Source of the DNA: Thalassobaculum fulvum
GTDB lineage: Bacteria > Pseudomonadota > Alphaproteobacteria > Thalassobaculales > Thalassobaculaceae
Assembly: GCF_014652915.1 (NCBI RefSeq)
Contig: NZ_BMZS01000002.1
Location: forward strand, 416,590 to 480,589
Direction of reading: 5' to 3'
DNA length: 64,000 bases
Both the position numbers and the translations under genes were made by a program. Positions 17,608 to 26,561 of the stretch are shown here, piece by piece; position 1 is the stretch's first letter, and each line of letters starts with the position of its first letter. The notes beneath the pieces are model-generated. The model was not told the DNA's origin and ran no database searches. It worked only from the letters and a program-made list of their open reading frames with translations.

Positions 17608-18534
17608 ATGCCCGCCCCCGTCATGCCGAACAGCGGCATCTACCCGATCGCTCCGACCCCGTTCACCGAGACCGGCGAGGTCGACCTGGACGGCCAGAAG
17701 CGGGTGCTCGACTGCATGATCGACCAAGGCGTCGACGGCATCTGCATCCTGGCCAACTACTCCGAGCAGTTCCTGCTGTCGGACGCCGAGCGCGACACCC
17801 TGCTGGATCTGTGCCTGACCCACGTCGCCGGCCGGGTGCCGGTGATCGTCACCACCAGCCACTTCTCCACCCGCCTCGCGGCCGAGCGCTCGAAGCGGGC
17901 GGCCGAGGCCGGGGCGTCGATGCTGATGCTGATGCCGCCCTATCACGGTACCGCGCTGAAGGCCGACGAGAAGGGCATCGTCGAGCATTTCGCCGCCGTC
18001 GCCGAGGCCTCGGGCCTGCCGATCATGGTGCAGGACGCGCCGCTGTCGGGCGTCACCCTGTCGGTGCCGTTCCTGGTGCGGCTCGGCCAGGCGGTGCCGC
18101 AGGTCACCCACTTCAAGGTCGAGACCGCCGGCGCCGCCGCCAAGCTGCGGACCCTGATCGAGGCCGGCGGCGCCGCCATCAAGGGGCCGTTCGACGGCGA
18201 GGAGTCGATCACCCTGATGGCCGATTTGGACGCCGGCGCCACCGGCACCATGTGCAGTGCCCTGCTGCCGGACCTGATCAAGCCGGTGGTGACCGAGCAC
18301 CTGGCCGGCCGCCGCGACGAGGCGGCCCGGATCTACGCCCGCATCCTGCCGCTGATCAACTACGAGAACCGGCAGTGCGGCCTGCGCGCCACCAAGACCG
18401 CGATGATGGAGGGCGGGGTGATCAAGTCCGACGCCGTCCGCCACCCGCTGGAGCCGCTGCACCCGGCGACCAAGGCCGGCCTGCTGGAGCTGGCGCGCGA
18501 GGCCGACGTGCTGGCGTTGCGCTGGGGGAAATAG
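17608..18534 (+). CDS. DapA/NAL superfamily lyase or dehydratase
   Basis: TIM-barrel Schiff-base enzyme of 308 residues. The N-terminus YPIAPTPFTETGEVDLDG and the Schiff-base Lys in THFKVETAGAA are clear. The Tyr that assists catalysis in true dihydrodipicolinate synthase is replaced: the equivalent strand reads IMVQDAPLSG. This favours a sugar-acid role, for instance a 2-keto-3-deoxy-acid dehydratase or aldolase, over lysine synthesis. It lies in a probable operon between the HpaI-type aldolase and the Pit transporter. Confidence 0.85.
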   Translation: MPAPVMPNSGIYPIAPTPFTETGEVDLDGQKRVLDCMIDQGVDGICILANYSEQFLLSDAERDTLLDLCLTHVAGRVPVIVTTSHFSTRLAAERSKRAAEAGASMLMLMPPYHGTALKADEKGIVEHFAAVAEASGLPIMVQDAPLSGVTLSVPFLVRLGQAVPQVTHFKVETAGAAAKLRTLIEAGGAAIKGPFDGEESITLMADLDAGATGTMCSALLPDLIKPVVTEHLAGRRDEAARIYARILPLINYENRQCGLRATKTAMMEGGVIKSDAVRHPLEPLHPATKAGLLELAREADVLALRWGK

Positions 18535-18582
18535 TACAGCGGGCCGGCCACCCCATCCGCCGCCGGAGGCCGGTGCCCGAAC

Positions 18583-20145
18583 ATGCCTTTGCCCCCTTCC
18601 TCCCTGCGCAAGCAGGCGCTCGACAAGGACCTGAAGAAGATCGTCGCGCTCGAGGCGGTCAGCCACCAGGGCGGCCTGCGCCTGCTTCCCCTCGGCCTCA
18701 GCCTGGTGTTCCTGGTGCTGGTCTGGGTGCTGGCGGACTGGAGCACGACGGCCGGGACCGGGGTGGTGGTCGCCGCCGCGGTGATCGGCGGCTACATGGC
18801 GCTCAACATCGGCGCCAACGACGTCGCCAACAACATGGCGCCGGCCGTCGGGGCGCGCGCCCTGAGCATGGGCGGCGCGCTCCTGGTGGCGGCGATCTTC
18901 GAGGCCGGCGGGGCGCTGATCGCCGGGGCCGACGTGGTGTCGACGGTCAGCAAGGGCATCATCGACCCGGCGGCGGTCGGCGACCGCGGCACGTTCGTCG
19001 CCCTGATGATGGCGGCCCTGCTCGGCGCCGCCCTCTGGCTCAACCTCGCGACCTGGCTCGAGGCGCCGGTCTCGACCACGCACTCGATCGTCGGCGGGGT
19101 GCTCGGGGCCGGCCTCGCCGCGGCCGGCATGCAGGCCGCCAACTGGCCGGTGCTGGGCGCGATCGCCGCCAGCTGGGTGGTCTCGCCGATGCTCGGCGGG
19201 ATCGGGGCGGCGCTGATGCTGGTGCTGCTGGACCAGCTCATCCTGCAGGCCGACGACCGGGTGGCGGCGGCCCGCCGCTGGGTGCCGGTGGTGGTGGCGA
19301 TCACCGCCGCCGCCTTCGCCGCCTACCTGATCCAGAAGGGGCTGTCCAAGGTCTGGAAGCCGCCGCTGTGGGTCCTGCTCGCCCTGGTCGGCGGGGTGTT
19401 CGCGGCGACGCTCGGCACCGTCTCGCGGCTGGTGGCGCGCCAGGCGCCGCGGCTGGAGAACACCAAGAAGGCGGTCGGCACGCTGTTCACCGCCCCGCTG
19501 ATCGTCGCCGCCGCGCTGCTGTCGTTCGCCCACGGCGCCAACGACGTGGCCAACGCGATCGGCCCGCTGGCCGCGGTCGTCGCGGCGATGCAGGGCGTCG
19601 CCGGCGCCAAGGTCGCCGTGCCCGGCTGGATCATGCTGATCGGCGCCGCCGGCATCTCCGTCGGCCTCGCCCTGTTCGGGCCGCGCATGATCCGCATGGT
19701 CGGCGAGAAGATCACCCGCCTGAACCCGGTCAGGGCGTTCTGCGTGGCGCTGTCGGCGGCGGTGACCGTGCTGATCGCGTCGGCCCTCGGCCTGCCGGTC
19801 AGTTCCACCCACATCGCCGTGGGCGCGGTGTTCGGCGTCGGCCTGGCGCGCGAGTGGCACGCCCATCGCGGCGGCCATATCCGCCGGCAGGCACGCCTAA
19901 ACCGGGCGGCGCGGGCGGCCGCCGCCCAAGAGCAGGCCGAAGATGCGGCGGACGGTTGGCTGCCCGGCCTGGCACCCGACCCGTCCGAGGACCCGGCCGT
20001 GCTTCGCAAGGCGGCGAAGCGCCGGCTGGTGCGCCGCCGTCACCTGCTGGCCATCGCCGCCGCCTGGCTGATCACGGTGCCGCTGTCGGCGTTGATCGGC
20101 GCGTTGATCTTCCTGGTGATGGTCCGGCTGGTTCCCGGCCTCTGA
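18583..20145 (+). CDS. Inorganic phosphate transporter, PiT family
   Basis: Inner-membrane phosphate permease of 520 residues. The inverted-repeat PHO4 signature appears twice: GANDVANNMAPAVGARAL near residue 76 and HGANDVANAIGPLAAV near 317. The paired PVSTTHSIVGGVLG and PVSSTHIAVGAVFG segments are also present. It is longer than E. coli PitA-type cores at both ends: a charged N-terminus and a basic C-terminal loop before a last helix, a form seen in alphaproteobacterial members. The ATG follows GGAGG. It may share a transcript with the DapA-like gene 48 bases upstream. Confidence 0.92.
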   Translation: MPLPPSSLRKQALDKDLKKIVALEAVSHQGGLRLLPLGLSLVFLVLVWVLADWSTTAGTGVVVAAAVIGGYMALNIGANDVANNMAPAVGARALSMGGALLVAAIFEAGGALIAGADVVSTVSKGIIDPAAVGDRGTFVALMMAALLGAALWLNLATWLEAPVSTTHSIVGGVLGAGLAAAGMQAANWPVLGAIAASWVVSPMLGGIGAALMLVLLDQLILQADDRVAAARRWVPVVVAITAAAFAAYLIQKGLSKVWKPPLWVLLALVGGVFAATLGTVSRLVARQAPRLENTKKAVGTLFTAPLIVAAALLSFAHGANDVANAIGPLAAVVAAMQGVAGAKVAVPGWIMLIGAAGISVGLALFGPRMIRMVGEKITRLNPVRAFCVALSAAVTVLIASALGLPVSSTHIAVGAVFGVGLAREWHAHRGGHIRRQARLNRAARAAAAQEQAEDAADGWLPGLAPDPSEDPAVLRKAAKRRLVRRRHLLAIAAAWLITVPLSALIGALIFLVMVRLVPGL

Positions 20146-20158
20146 TCCGAACGGCCGT

Positions 20159-21499
20159 TCAGGCCGCCGCCCACAGCGAACGCGCGAGATCGCGGGCCTC
20201 GGCCACGATGGCGTCGCCGTCGAACCCGACCGGCCGGCCGCCGCGCAGCCGGACCGACCCGTCGACCACCACCGTGTCGACCGCCAGCGCCGAGGCGCTG
20301 CGGGCCACGATGCCATAGCCGTCGACCACCGTCGCCAGGCTGGGCTCGGCGGCGTCCAGCATGACCAGGTCGGCCTTCATGCCCGGCGCCAGCCGGCCGA
20401 CCTGGTCGCCGAGGCCGAGCGCGGCGGCACCGTTGACGGTTGCCCAGCCCAGCAGGGTCGGGGCGGTCGGCTCGAACCCGCCATCGCGGATGCGGGCCAG
20501 CGCGGTCGCCATCCGCATGCTCTCGAACATGTCGGCGGTCTTGCTGTCGCCGCACAGGGTGACGTTGGCGCCGGCCCGCGCCAGCGCCAGGATCGGCGCC
20601 ACCATGCCGCTGGAGGAGTTGCCGATCGGCGCATGCGCGACGTGCACGCCGGCCGCCCCGACCCGCTCGACCCCGGCCTCGTCCAGGAACACGCAGTGCG
20701 CGGCGATCAGCCGGTCGCCCAGCAGCCCGACCTCGTCGAACCGGTCGACCGGGCTGCGGCCGTCGCGCTCGCGCACCACCTCGACCTCGCGCCGGCTCTG
20801 GCAGAGATGGGTGTGCACCGGCCCGCCCCTGGCCCGGGCGGCCTCGGCGACCCGCCGCAGCAGGTCCGGCGAGCAGGTGTCGGCGGCGTGCGGGCCGAAG
20901 CCGCAGCGGATCCGCCCACCGTCGATGCCGTCCCAGCGCTCGATCGCCGCGGCGTTCTCGTCGAACAGCCGGTCGCCGAGCGCCGTGTCGGTCTCCCAGC
21001 GGCCGGCCGCGAGCGCCGCGGCATCGGCATCCATGATCCGGCCGCCGATGAAGGCCCTGAGGCCGATCTCGTGGGCGGCCTGCGCCAGCGCGTCGGGCCG
21101 GCGGTAGAAGTCGACCACCGTGGTGCTGCCGGCCCGCAGCATCTCATACTGGCCGAGCCGGGCCATCACCAGCATCTGCTCGGGCGACAGCGCCGCCATC
21201 TGCGGGATGCCGGCGGTGTAGGCCGGCGCGAAGCCGAGGTCCTCGAACATGCCGCGCACGCCGATCAGCGGCGTGTGGTTGTGGGTGTTCACGAAGCCCG
21301 GCATGACGATGCCGCCGTGGGCGTCGACGGTCTCGACCGGCGCGTGGGCCGCCGCCAGCTCGGCGTCCGGCCCGACCGCCAGGATCCGGTCGCCGGCGAT
21401 CGCGACGGCGCCGTCGGCCAGCAGGGCGCTGCCCTCGACCAGGGTCAGGACGGCGGCATGGCGGATCAGCAGATCGCAGGCGACGGGGCGCTCGGGCAT
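20159..21499 (-). CDS. Amidohydrolase (TRZ/ATZ, chlorohydrolase/deaminase type)
   Basis: Metal-dependent deaminase or amidohydrolase of 446 residues, of the subgroup that includes AtzA/TrzN-type, guanine deaminase and SsnA-like enzymes. The first metal motif is NTHNH (71-75). VHTHLCQSR, AAHCVFLDEAG and LCGDSKTADMFE supply the later His and Asp ligands. The composite N- and C-terminal beta parts (IVMPGFVNT; GRLAPGMKADLVMLD) are typical. It is divergent from a PuuE-type deacetylase and convergent with the Pit gene. The context suggests purine or ureide catabolism, but the substrate is unknown. Confidence 0.87.
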   Translation of the reverse strand: MPERPVACDLLIRHAAVLTLVEGSALLADGAVAIAGDRILAVGPDAELAAAHAPVETVDAHGGIVMPGFVNTHNHTPLIGVRGMFEDLGFAPAYTAGIPQMAALSPEQMLVMARLGQYEMLRAGSTTVVDFYRRPDALAQAAHEIGLRAFIGGRIMDADAAALAAGRWETDTALGDRLFDENAAAIERWDGIDGGRIRCGFGPHAADTCSPDLLRRVAEAARARGGPVHTHLCQSRREVEVVRERDGRSPVDRFDEVGLLGDRLIAAHCVFLDEAGVERVGAAGVHVAHAPIGNSSSGMVAPILALARAGANVTLCGDSKTADMFESMRMATALARIRDGGFEPTAPTLLGWATVNGAAALGLGDQVGRLAPGMKADLVMLDAAEPSLATVVDGYGIVARSASALAVDTVVVDGSVRLRGGRPVGFDGDAIVAEARDLARSLWAAA

Positions 21500-21624
21500 G
21501 GCAACAGTTCCCGGAAAGCGGCAGGACAGGCCGGTGGCACCGGCCCGAGGATGGCGTATCCTAGCACGGCCTTCCGACCGCGCCTGCCCGGGCCGCGCAC
21601 CGACATCCGAGGAGATCCGCCGCC

Positions 21625-22542
21625 ATGAGCACGCCCGAGCCCTATCCGCGCGACATGGTCGGCTACGGCGGCAAGCCGCCGCACGCCGCCTGGCCGAACG
21701 GTGCGAAGATCGCCGTCAACTTCGTGCTGAACGTCGAGGAGGGGTCGGAATCCTCGGTGCTGCACGGCGACCCGCGCAACGAGAGTGCGCTGTCCGAGGC
21801 GGTCGGCGGCCGCCATCCGGCGGGCGAGCGCGACCTCGGCATCGAGTCGCTGTACGAGTACGGCTCGCGCGCCGGGGTCTGGCGCATCCTCAAGCTGTTC
21901 CGCGACCGCGGCCTGCCGTTCACGATCTACGCCTGCGCCCAGGCGCTGGAGCGAAACCCGGTCTCGACCGCCGCGCTGGCCGAGTACGGCTGCGACTTCG
22001 CCGGCCACGGCTGGCGCTGGATCAACCACTTCGAGCTGTCGGAGGCCGAGGAGCGCGAGCACATCGCCCGCGCCGTCGAGACCATCGAGCGGCTGACCGG
22101 CGCGCCGCCGGCCGGCTGGTACTGCCGCTACGCGCCGAGCGCCAACACGCGGCGGCTGCTGGTCGAGCACGGCGGCTTCCTGTACGACAGCGACGCCTAC
22201 AACGACGACCTGCCGTACTGGGTCGAGGTCGACGGCGGCCCGCACCTGGTCGTGCCCTACGCGCTCGACACCAACGACGTGAAGTTCGGCGCGCCGCCGG
22301 GCTACGGCTCCGGCGAGGACTTCTTCCGGCACCTGATCGACAGCTTCGATCAGCTCTACGAGGAAGGGGCGGAGGCCCCGAAGATGCTGTCGATCGGGCT
22401 GCACCAGCGGCTGGTCGGCCGGCCCGGCCGGGCCCGCGCGCTGGCCCGCTTCCTGGACCACGTGAAGGCCCACGACCGCGCCTGGGTGTGCCGGCGGATC
22501 GACATCGCCCGGCACTGGCACGCTGCGCACCCGCCCGCCTGA
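21625..22542 (+). CDS. Polysaccharide-deacetylase-fold hydrolase, allantoinase PuuE type
   Basis: A 305-residue NodB-fold protein. The sequence from MVGYGGKPPHAAWPNGAKIA through VNFVLNVEEGSESS, YGSRAGVWRILKLF and CDFAGHGWRWINHF matches the PuuE-like group, whose Pseudomonas member is a cofactor-independent allantoinase. GLHQRLVGRPGRARAL near the C-terminus is also characteristic. Allantoinase activity is an inference from family resemblance. It shares an intergenic region with the divergent amidohydrolase and is 19 bases upstream of a flavin reductase gene. Confidence 0.85.
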   Translation: MSTPEPYPRDMVGYGGKPPHAAWPNGAKIAVNFVLNVEEGSESSVLHGDPRNESALSEAVGGRHPAGERDLGIESLYEYGSRAGVWRILKLFRDRGLPFTIYACAQALERNPVSTAALAEYGCDFAGHGWRWINHFELSEAEEREHIARAVETIERLTGAPPAGWYCRYAPSANTRRLLVEHGGFLYDSDAYNDDLPYWVEVDGGPHLVVPYALDTNDVKFGAPPGYGSGEDFFRHLIDSFDQLYEEGAEAPKMLSIGLHQRLVGRPGRARALARFLDHVKAHDRAWVCRRIDIARHWHAAHPPA

Positions 22543-22561
22543 CACCCGACCAGAGAGACCG

Positions 22562-23230
22562 ATGCCCGAGAGCTCGATGCCGGATAGCCCAATGCCCGAG
22601 AGCGCGATCAAGGAGTTCCTGTTCGCCGACATGACCCCCGTGGACGCCTACAAGGTGTTCCGCAGCGTGGTCACGCCGCGGCCGATCGCGCTGGTCACCA
22701 CGCTGGCGCCGAACGGCACCGTGAACGCCGCGCCGTTCTCGTTCTTCAACGCCGTCTCCTATGACCCATGCATGGTGGTGCTGGGGGTCGACGCCCGGCC
22801 CGACCGGCGCCCGAAGGACACCTCGGCCAACATCCGCGAGCTGCCGGAGTTCGTGGTCAACATCGTCGACCGGGCGCTGGCGGAGCAGATGAACCTGTGC
22901 GCGCTCGACCTGGAGCCCGGCGAATCGGAGCTCGACGTCGCCGGCCTGGAGACCGCGCCGTCGACGACCGTCCGGCCGCCGCGCATCGCGACCGCGCCGG
23001 CGGCGCTGGAGTGCAAGCGCCACACCACCCTGCAACTCGGCAACCGGCGCGAGATCGTGATCGGCGAGGTGCTGCGGGTGGTCGTGCGCGCCGACCTGGT
23101 GGACGAGCAGCGGCTGCGCATCGACCAGGCCGGGCTCGACACCGTCGGCCGGCTCGGCGGCGACCTGTACTGCACGACCCGCGACGTCTGGGAGATGCCG
23201 CGGCCGGAGCGCGAGCCGGGCGTGTCGTAG
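22562..23230 (+). CDS. Flavin reductase family protein
   Basis: FMN-binding split-barrel protein of 222 residues, the DIM6/NTAB type of flavin reductase. Core motifs are VVTPRPIALVTTLAPNGTVN, APFSFFNAVSYDPCMVVLGV and the C-terminal GRLGGDLYCTTRDVWEMPRP. It could supply reduced flavin to a monooxygenase or act by itself. The N-terminus is made of three 15-base units each starting with ATG (MPESS MPDSP MPESA), so the start may be 22562, 22577 or 22592; the first has AGAGAG upstream. It lies between the PuuE-like and AbrB-like genes. Confidence 0.88.
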   Translation: MPESSMPDSPMPESAIKEFLFADMTPVDAYKVFRSVVTPRPIALVTTLAPNGTVNAAPFSFFNAVSYDPCMVVLGVDARPDRRPKDTSANIRELPEFVVNIVDRALAEQMNLCALDLEPGESELDVAGLETAPSTTVRPPRIATAPAALECKRHTTLQLGNRREIVIGEVLRVVVRADLVDEQRLRIDQAGLDTVGRLGGDLYCTTRDVWEMPRPEREPGVS

Positions 23231-23256
23231 GCGGCCGGACGGCCGGGAGAACCCGC

Positions 23257-24366
23257 TTGGCACCATCCGATCCAGCGCCCGACGACGCCGCATCCGGCCC
23301 GCTGGACGGCCGGCCGGCCGCGGTCCGGTGGGCGGCCCTGCTGACGCTGTCGGCCGTGCTGGTCGTGCTGCTCGAACTCGTTCACCTGCCGGCCGCGCTG
23401 CTGCTGGGCCCGATGATCGCCGGGATCCTGGTGGCGACGGCCGGCGGTCCGGTCCGGGTACCGGCGGTACCGTTCTACATCGCCCAGGGCGTGATCGGCT
23501 GCATGATCGCGCGCGGCATCCCGGTCGAGATCCTCGGCGAGATCGCCCGGGACTGGCCGCTGTTCCTGCTCGGGGTCGGCTGGGCGATCGCCGCGTCGGT
23601 GGTGCTCGGCTGGCTGCTGACCCGCTGGCGCATCCTGCCCGGCACCACCGCGGTCTGGGGGTTCTCGCCGGGTGCCGCCACCACCATGACCCTGCTGTCG
23701 GAGGCCTACGGCGCCGACATGCGGCTGGTCGCCTTCATGCAGTACCTGCGGGTGCTGTGCGTGGTGCTGGTGGCCTCGCTGGTCGCCCGGCTCTCGACCG
23801 ACGGCGCCGGCGGCGGCCCGCCCGTCGACTGGTTCCCGGCGATCGACTGGCCGGCCTTCGCCGCCACCGGCGCCACCGCGGCGGTCGGCATCGCCGTCGC
23901 CCTGCGCCTCAAGGTCCCGGCCGGGCCGCTGCTGCTGCCGCTGGCGATCGGCGTGGTGCTGCAGGACGCGGGCTGGCTGACCATCGAGCTGCCGCCCTGG
24001 CTGCTGGCGGTCAGCTACGCGCTGGTCGGCTGGGTAATCGGCCTGAAGTTCACCCGGCCGATCCTGCGGCACGCCGCCCGGGCGCTGCCGCGGGTGCTGG
24101 CCTCGATCTTCGCGCTGATCGCGCTGTGCGGCGCGTTCGCGGCGGCCCTGGTGGTGTTCGCCGGAGTCGACCCGCTGACCGCCTACCTCGCCACCAGCCC
24201 GGGCGGTGCCGACTCCGCCGCCATCATCGCCGCGTCCAGCAACGTCGACCTGCCGTTCGTCATGGCCATGCAGACCGCCCGCGTGATCATCGTGATCCTC
24301 ACCGGCCCCAGCCTCGCCCGCTTCATCGCGCGCCGCACCGGGGTCGCCCCCGCGGTGCGGCCATGA
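23257..24366 (+). CDS. AbrB family membrane protein
   Basis: Polytopic inner-membrane protein of 369 residues with about ten hydrophobic segments. It belongs to the AbrB/ammonia-monooxygenase-like permease family, built from two similar halves (HLPAALLLGPMIAGILVATA and VPAGPLLLPLAIGVVLQDAG), with the conserved WGFSPGAATTMTLLSEAYGA and ATSPGGADSAAIIAA segments. The function is not established. A TTG at 23257 preceded by GGGAGA is the only sensible start, because the frame further upstream reads antisense-like sequence. Its stop overlaps the MFS start (ATGA). Confidence 0.85.
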   Translation: MAPSDPAPDDAASGPLDGRPAAVRWAALLTLSAVLVVLLELVHLPAALLLGPMIAGILVATAGGPVRVPAVPFYIAQGVIGCMIARGIPVEILGEIARDWPLFLLGVGWAIAASVVLGWLLTRWRILPGTTAVWGFSPGAATTMTLLSEAYGADMRLVAFMQYLRVLCVVLVASLVARLSTDGAGGGPPVDWFPAIDWPAFAATGATAAVGIAVALRLKVPAGPLLLPLAIGVVLQDAGWLTIELPPWLLAVSYALVGWVIGLKFTRPILRHAARALPRVLASIFALIALCGAFAAALVVFAGVDPLTAYLATSPGGADSAAIIAASSNVDLPFVMAMQTARVIIVILTGPSLARFIARRTGVAPAVRP

Positions 24367-25775
24367 GTCAGACGGCCACCGAGTCGCCGGACGGACTCGA
24401 CACGCCGCGACGCTACTGGGCCTGGGCGACCATCCTGCTCGGGGTGACCCTGGCGGTGCTCGACAGCTCGATGGCCAACATCGCGCTGCCGACCATCGCC
24501 ACCTACTTCGACGCCAGCCCGGCGGTCTCGATCTGGATCGTCAACGGCTACCAGCTCGCCATCGTGATGAGCCTGCTGCCGCTCGCCTCGCTCGGCGAGA
24601 TCGTCGGCTACCGCCGGGTCTACCTGGCCGGCGTGTCGCTTTTCACGGTGGCCGCGGTCGGCTGCGCGTTCGCCGGCTCGCTGGGCGAGCTGACGGCGAT
24701 CCGCATCGTCCAGGGCCTGGGCGCCGCCGGGCTGATGGGCGTCAACGCCGCGCTGCTGCGCTATACGGTGCCGAAGGCCCGGTTCGGGACGGCGATCGGG
24801 GTGAATGCCATGGTGGTGGCGTCGTCGGCGACCGTCGGGCCGACGATCGGCGGGCTGATTCTGTCGGTCGTCGACTGGCCGTGGCTGTTCGCGATCCACC
24901 TGCCGCTCGGCGCCATCGTGGTGGCGATGGGCTGGTTCACCCTGCCGGACAGCGACCGTGCCAGCCGCCGCTTCGACGTCGTCAGCGCCGGGCTCAGCGC
25001 CGCCTCGATCGGGCTGGTGGTGACCACCCTCGACAGCATCGGCCACGGCCTCGCGTGGCCGCTGGTGGTCGCCCAGGCGGTGGCGTGCGTCATCGCCTCG
25101 ACCCTGCTGGTCCGCCGCGAGCTGCGGGTGCCGGAGCCGCTGCTGCCGCTCGACCTGCTGGCCAAGCCGGTGTTCAGCCTGTCGATCGCCACCTCGACCG
25201 CGTCGTTCGTCGCCCAGGTCCTGGCGTTCGTGTCGCTGCCGTTCACGTTCCAGCGGATCCACGACTTCCCGCCACTGGAGGTCGGGCTGCTGATGATGCC
25301 GTGGCCGCTGGCGATCGCGGTGGTGGCACCGTTCGCCGGCCGGCTGTCGGACCGCTGGTCGCCGGCGATCATCGTCAGCGCCGGCATGACGCTGATGGCG
25401 ACCGGGCTGGCGGCCCTGGCGCTGCTGCCGGACGACCCGGGGCGCTTCGACATCGCCTGGCGGATGGTGCTGTGCGGCGCCGGCTTCGGGCTGTTCCAGG
25501 CCCCCAACAACCGCACCCTGATCACCGCCGCGCCGCGCGCCCGCAGCGGCGCCGCCAGCGGCATGCTGGGCACCGCCCGGCTGACCGGTCAGGCGGTCGG
25601 TGCCGCCCTGGTCGCCCTGCTGCTCGGCCGGCTCGGCATCCAGGGCGCCACCTGGGCGCTGGTGCTGGGCGCCGGCTTCGCCGCCACCTCGGCGGTCGTC
25701 AGCATCCTGCGGCTGAAGCATCTCGAACGGGCGGACGGCGCGGCGCCGGCTGCGCCGTCGCCGTCCCGGGACTGA
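24363..25775 (+). CDS. MFS multidrug exporter, DHA2 (EmrB/QacA) type
   Basis: Drug:H+ antiporter-like protein of 470 residues with about 14 hydrophobic segments. The first helix LLGVTLAVLDSSMANIALPT carries the DHA2 motif D1-like LDSSMANIALP. IRIVQGLGAAGLMG and the motif-C-like GPTIGGLILSVVDWPWLF are also present. It overlaps the AbrB gene by four bases and is therefore translationally coupled. The substrate is unknown, and no regulator is adjacent. Confidence 0.9.
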   Translation: MSQTATESPDGLDTPRRYWAWATILLGVTLAVLDSSMANIALPTIATYFDASPAVSIWIVNGYQLAIVMSLLPLASLGEIVGYRRVYLAGVSLFTVAAVGCAFAGSLGELTAIRIVQGLGAAGLMGVNAALLRYTVPKARFGTAIGVNAMVVASSATVGPTIGGLILSVVDWPWLFAIHLPLGAIVVAMGWFTLPDSDRASRRFDVVSAGLSAASIGLVVTTLDSIGHGLAWPLVVAQAVACVIASTLLVRRELRVPEPLLPLDLLAKPVFSLSIATSTASFVAQVLAFVSLPFTFQRIHDFPPLEVGLLMMPWPLAIAVVAPFAGRLSDRWSPAIIVSAGMTLMATGLAALALLPDDPGRFDIAWRMVLCGAGFGLFQAPNNRTLITAAPRARSGAASGMLGTARLTGQAVGAALVALLLGRLGIQGATWALVLGAGFAATSAVVSILRLKHLERADGAAPAAPSPSRD

Positions 25776-25820
25776 CGGCCGGGAAGAGCAGACCGCCGGT
25801 CCCTGCCCGCAGGACGAGGA

Positions 25821-26321
25821 TCACGCCCGTGGCGTCGCCTCCTCCTCGTCGACGCCGACCACCGCGACCTGTGGTTCGACCGCATCCGTTCCGGTCGGGC
25901 TTTGGGTCGGATCCGGCCCCGACCGGGATCCCGCCGGCTGGCCGGCCGAGCGCCGCCGGCCCGCCGCACAGGGGTTCGGGCCGGGCCAGATCAGGACGCC
26001 GGCCTCGCCGACCGTCGGATCGCCGGCTGCCGGCCACGGTTCCGGCCGCGCCCGCGCGCCGTCCGGCGGCGTCGCCGCCCGGCCGAGGGCCGCCAGCGTC
26101 CCGCCCGCGAGCAGGCCGCCCGCGACCGCGCCGCGGCGCCCGGTCGTCGCCCGGTCCGGACCGCCTGCGGACGCCGACCGGATCGCCTCCAGGGCGGCCT
26201 CGAAGGAGCCTTTCGGTGCAGAGGTCCGCGGTTCCCGGCCCGCGGGGCCGGCATGCACGGCGGCGGGAAACCGAAGGCGCCCGGCCAAGGCGGCGATGGC
26301 TTTGAGGTCGTCCGGTGGCAT
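25821..26321 (-). CDS. Hypothetical protein beside the ECF anti-sigma gene
   Basis: Not a recognised family. The 166-residue product from the ATG at 26321 has a strong ribosome-binding site (AAGGAG, 9 bases upstream). The centre has a basic-hydrophobic segment (GRRGAVAGGLLAGGTLAALG) that could be a single membrane helix, followed by a Pro/Gly/Arg-rich region and an acidic ending (VVGVDEEEATPRA). An ECF-like promoter lies upstream at 26496-26520. It is convergent with the MFS gene. The composition is biased, so the reading could be spurious, but the start signals argue for a real gene. Confidence 0.5.
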   Translation of the reverse strand: MPPDDLKAIAALAGRLRFPAAVHAGPAGREPRTSAPKGSFEAALEAIRSASAGGPDRATTGRRGAVAGGLLAGGTLAALGRAATPPDGARARPEPWPAAGDPTVGEAGVLIWPGPNPCAAGRRRSAGQPAGSRSGPDPTQSPTGTDAVEPQVAVVGVDEEEATPRA

Positions 26322-26495
26322 CACGATCGTCTCCTTCCCGATCACTGGGTGTCGAAGCGGTCCCTCGGGCCGCGGGTGCCGGACCGACCGGGCGACGAAG
26401 CCGGGATCTGCGGAAGGGAACGGCACGGCGGCTCTCCGTCGGTCGATCGTCCGGGAGGCCGCGGCGGTGTTCGCCACTCGGCCCCTCGATTCGAC

Positions 26496-26520
26496 AACGA
26501 CCGCGCCGCCGATCTATTCC
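26496..26520 (-). promoter_or_regulatory. ECF-type promoter candidate for the 25821-26321 gene
   Basis: On the minus strand GGAAT (26520-26516) is followed after 16 bases by CGTT (26499-26496). This is the same pair of boxes found twice in the sigma/protease intergenic region. The leader to the ATG at 26321 would be about 165 bases. Confidence 0.4.
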
Positions 26521-26561
26521 GTCGATGGAGGCATGTTCGGGAAATTATCGATTGAAGCCGC

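Noticed and set aside
17562-20318. A 918-codon plus-strand frame overlapping the DapA-like and Pit genes
   Set aside because: Both overlapped genes have clear family motifs; this frame is Arg/Pro/Gly-rich with no recognisable domain.
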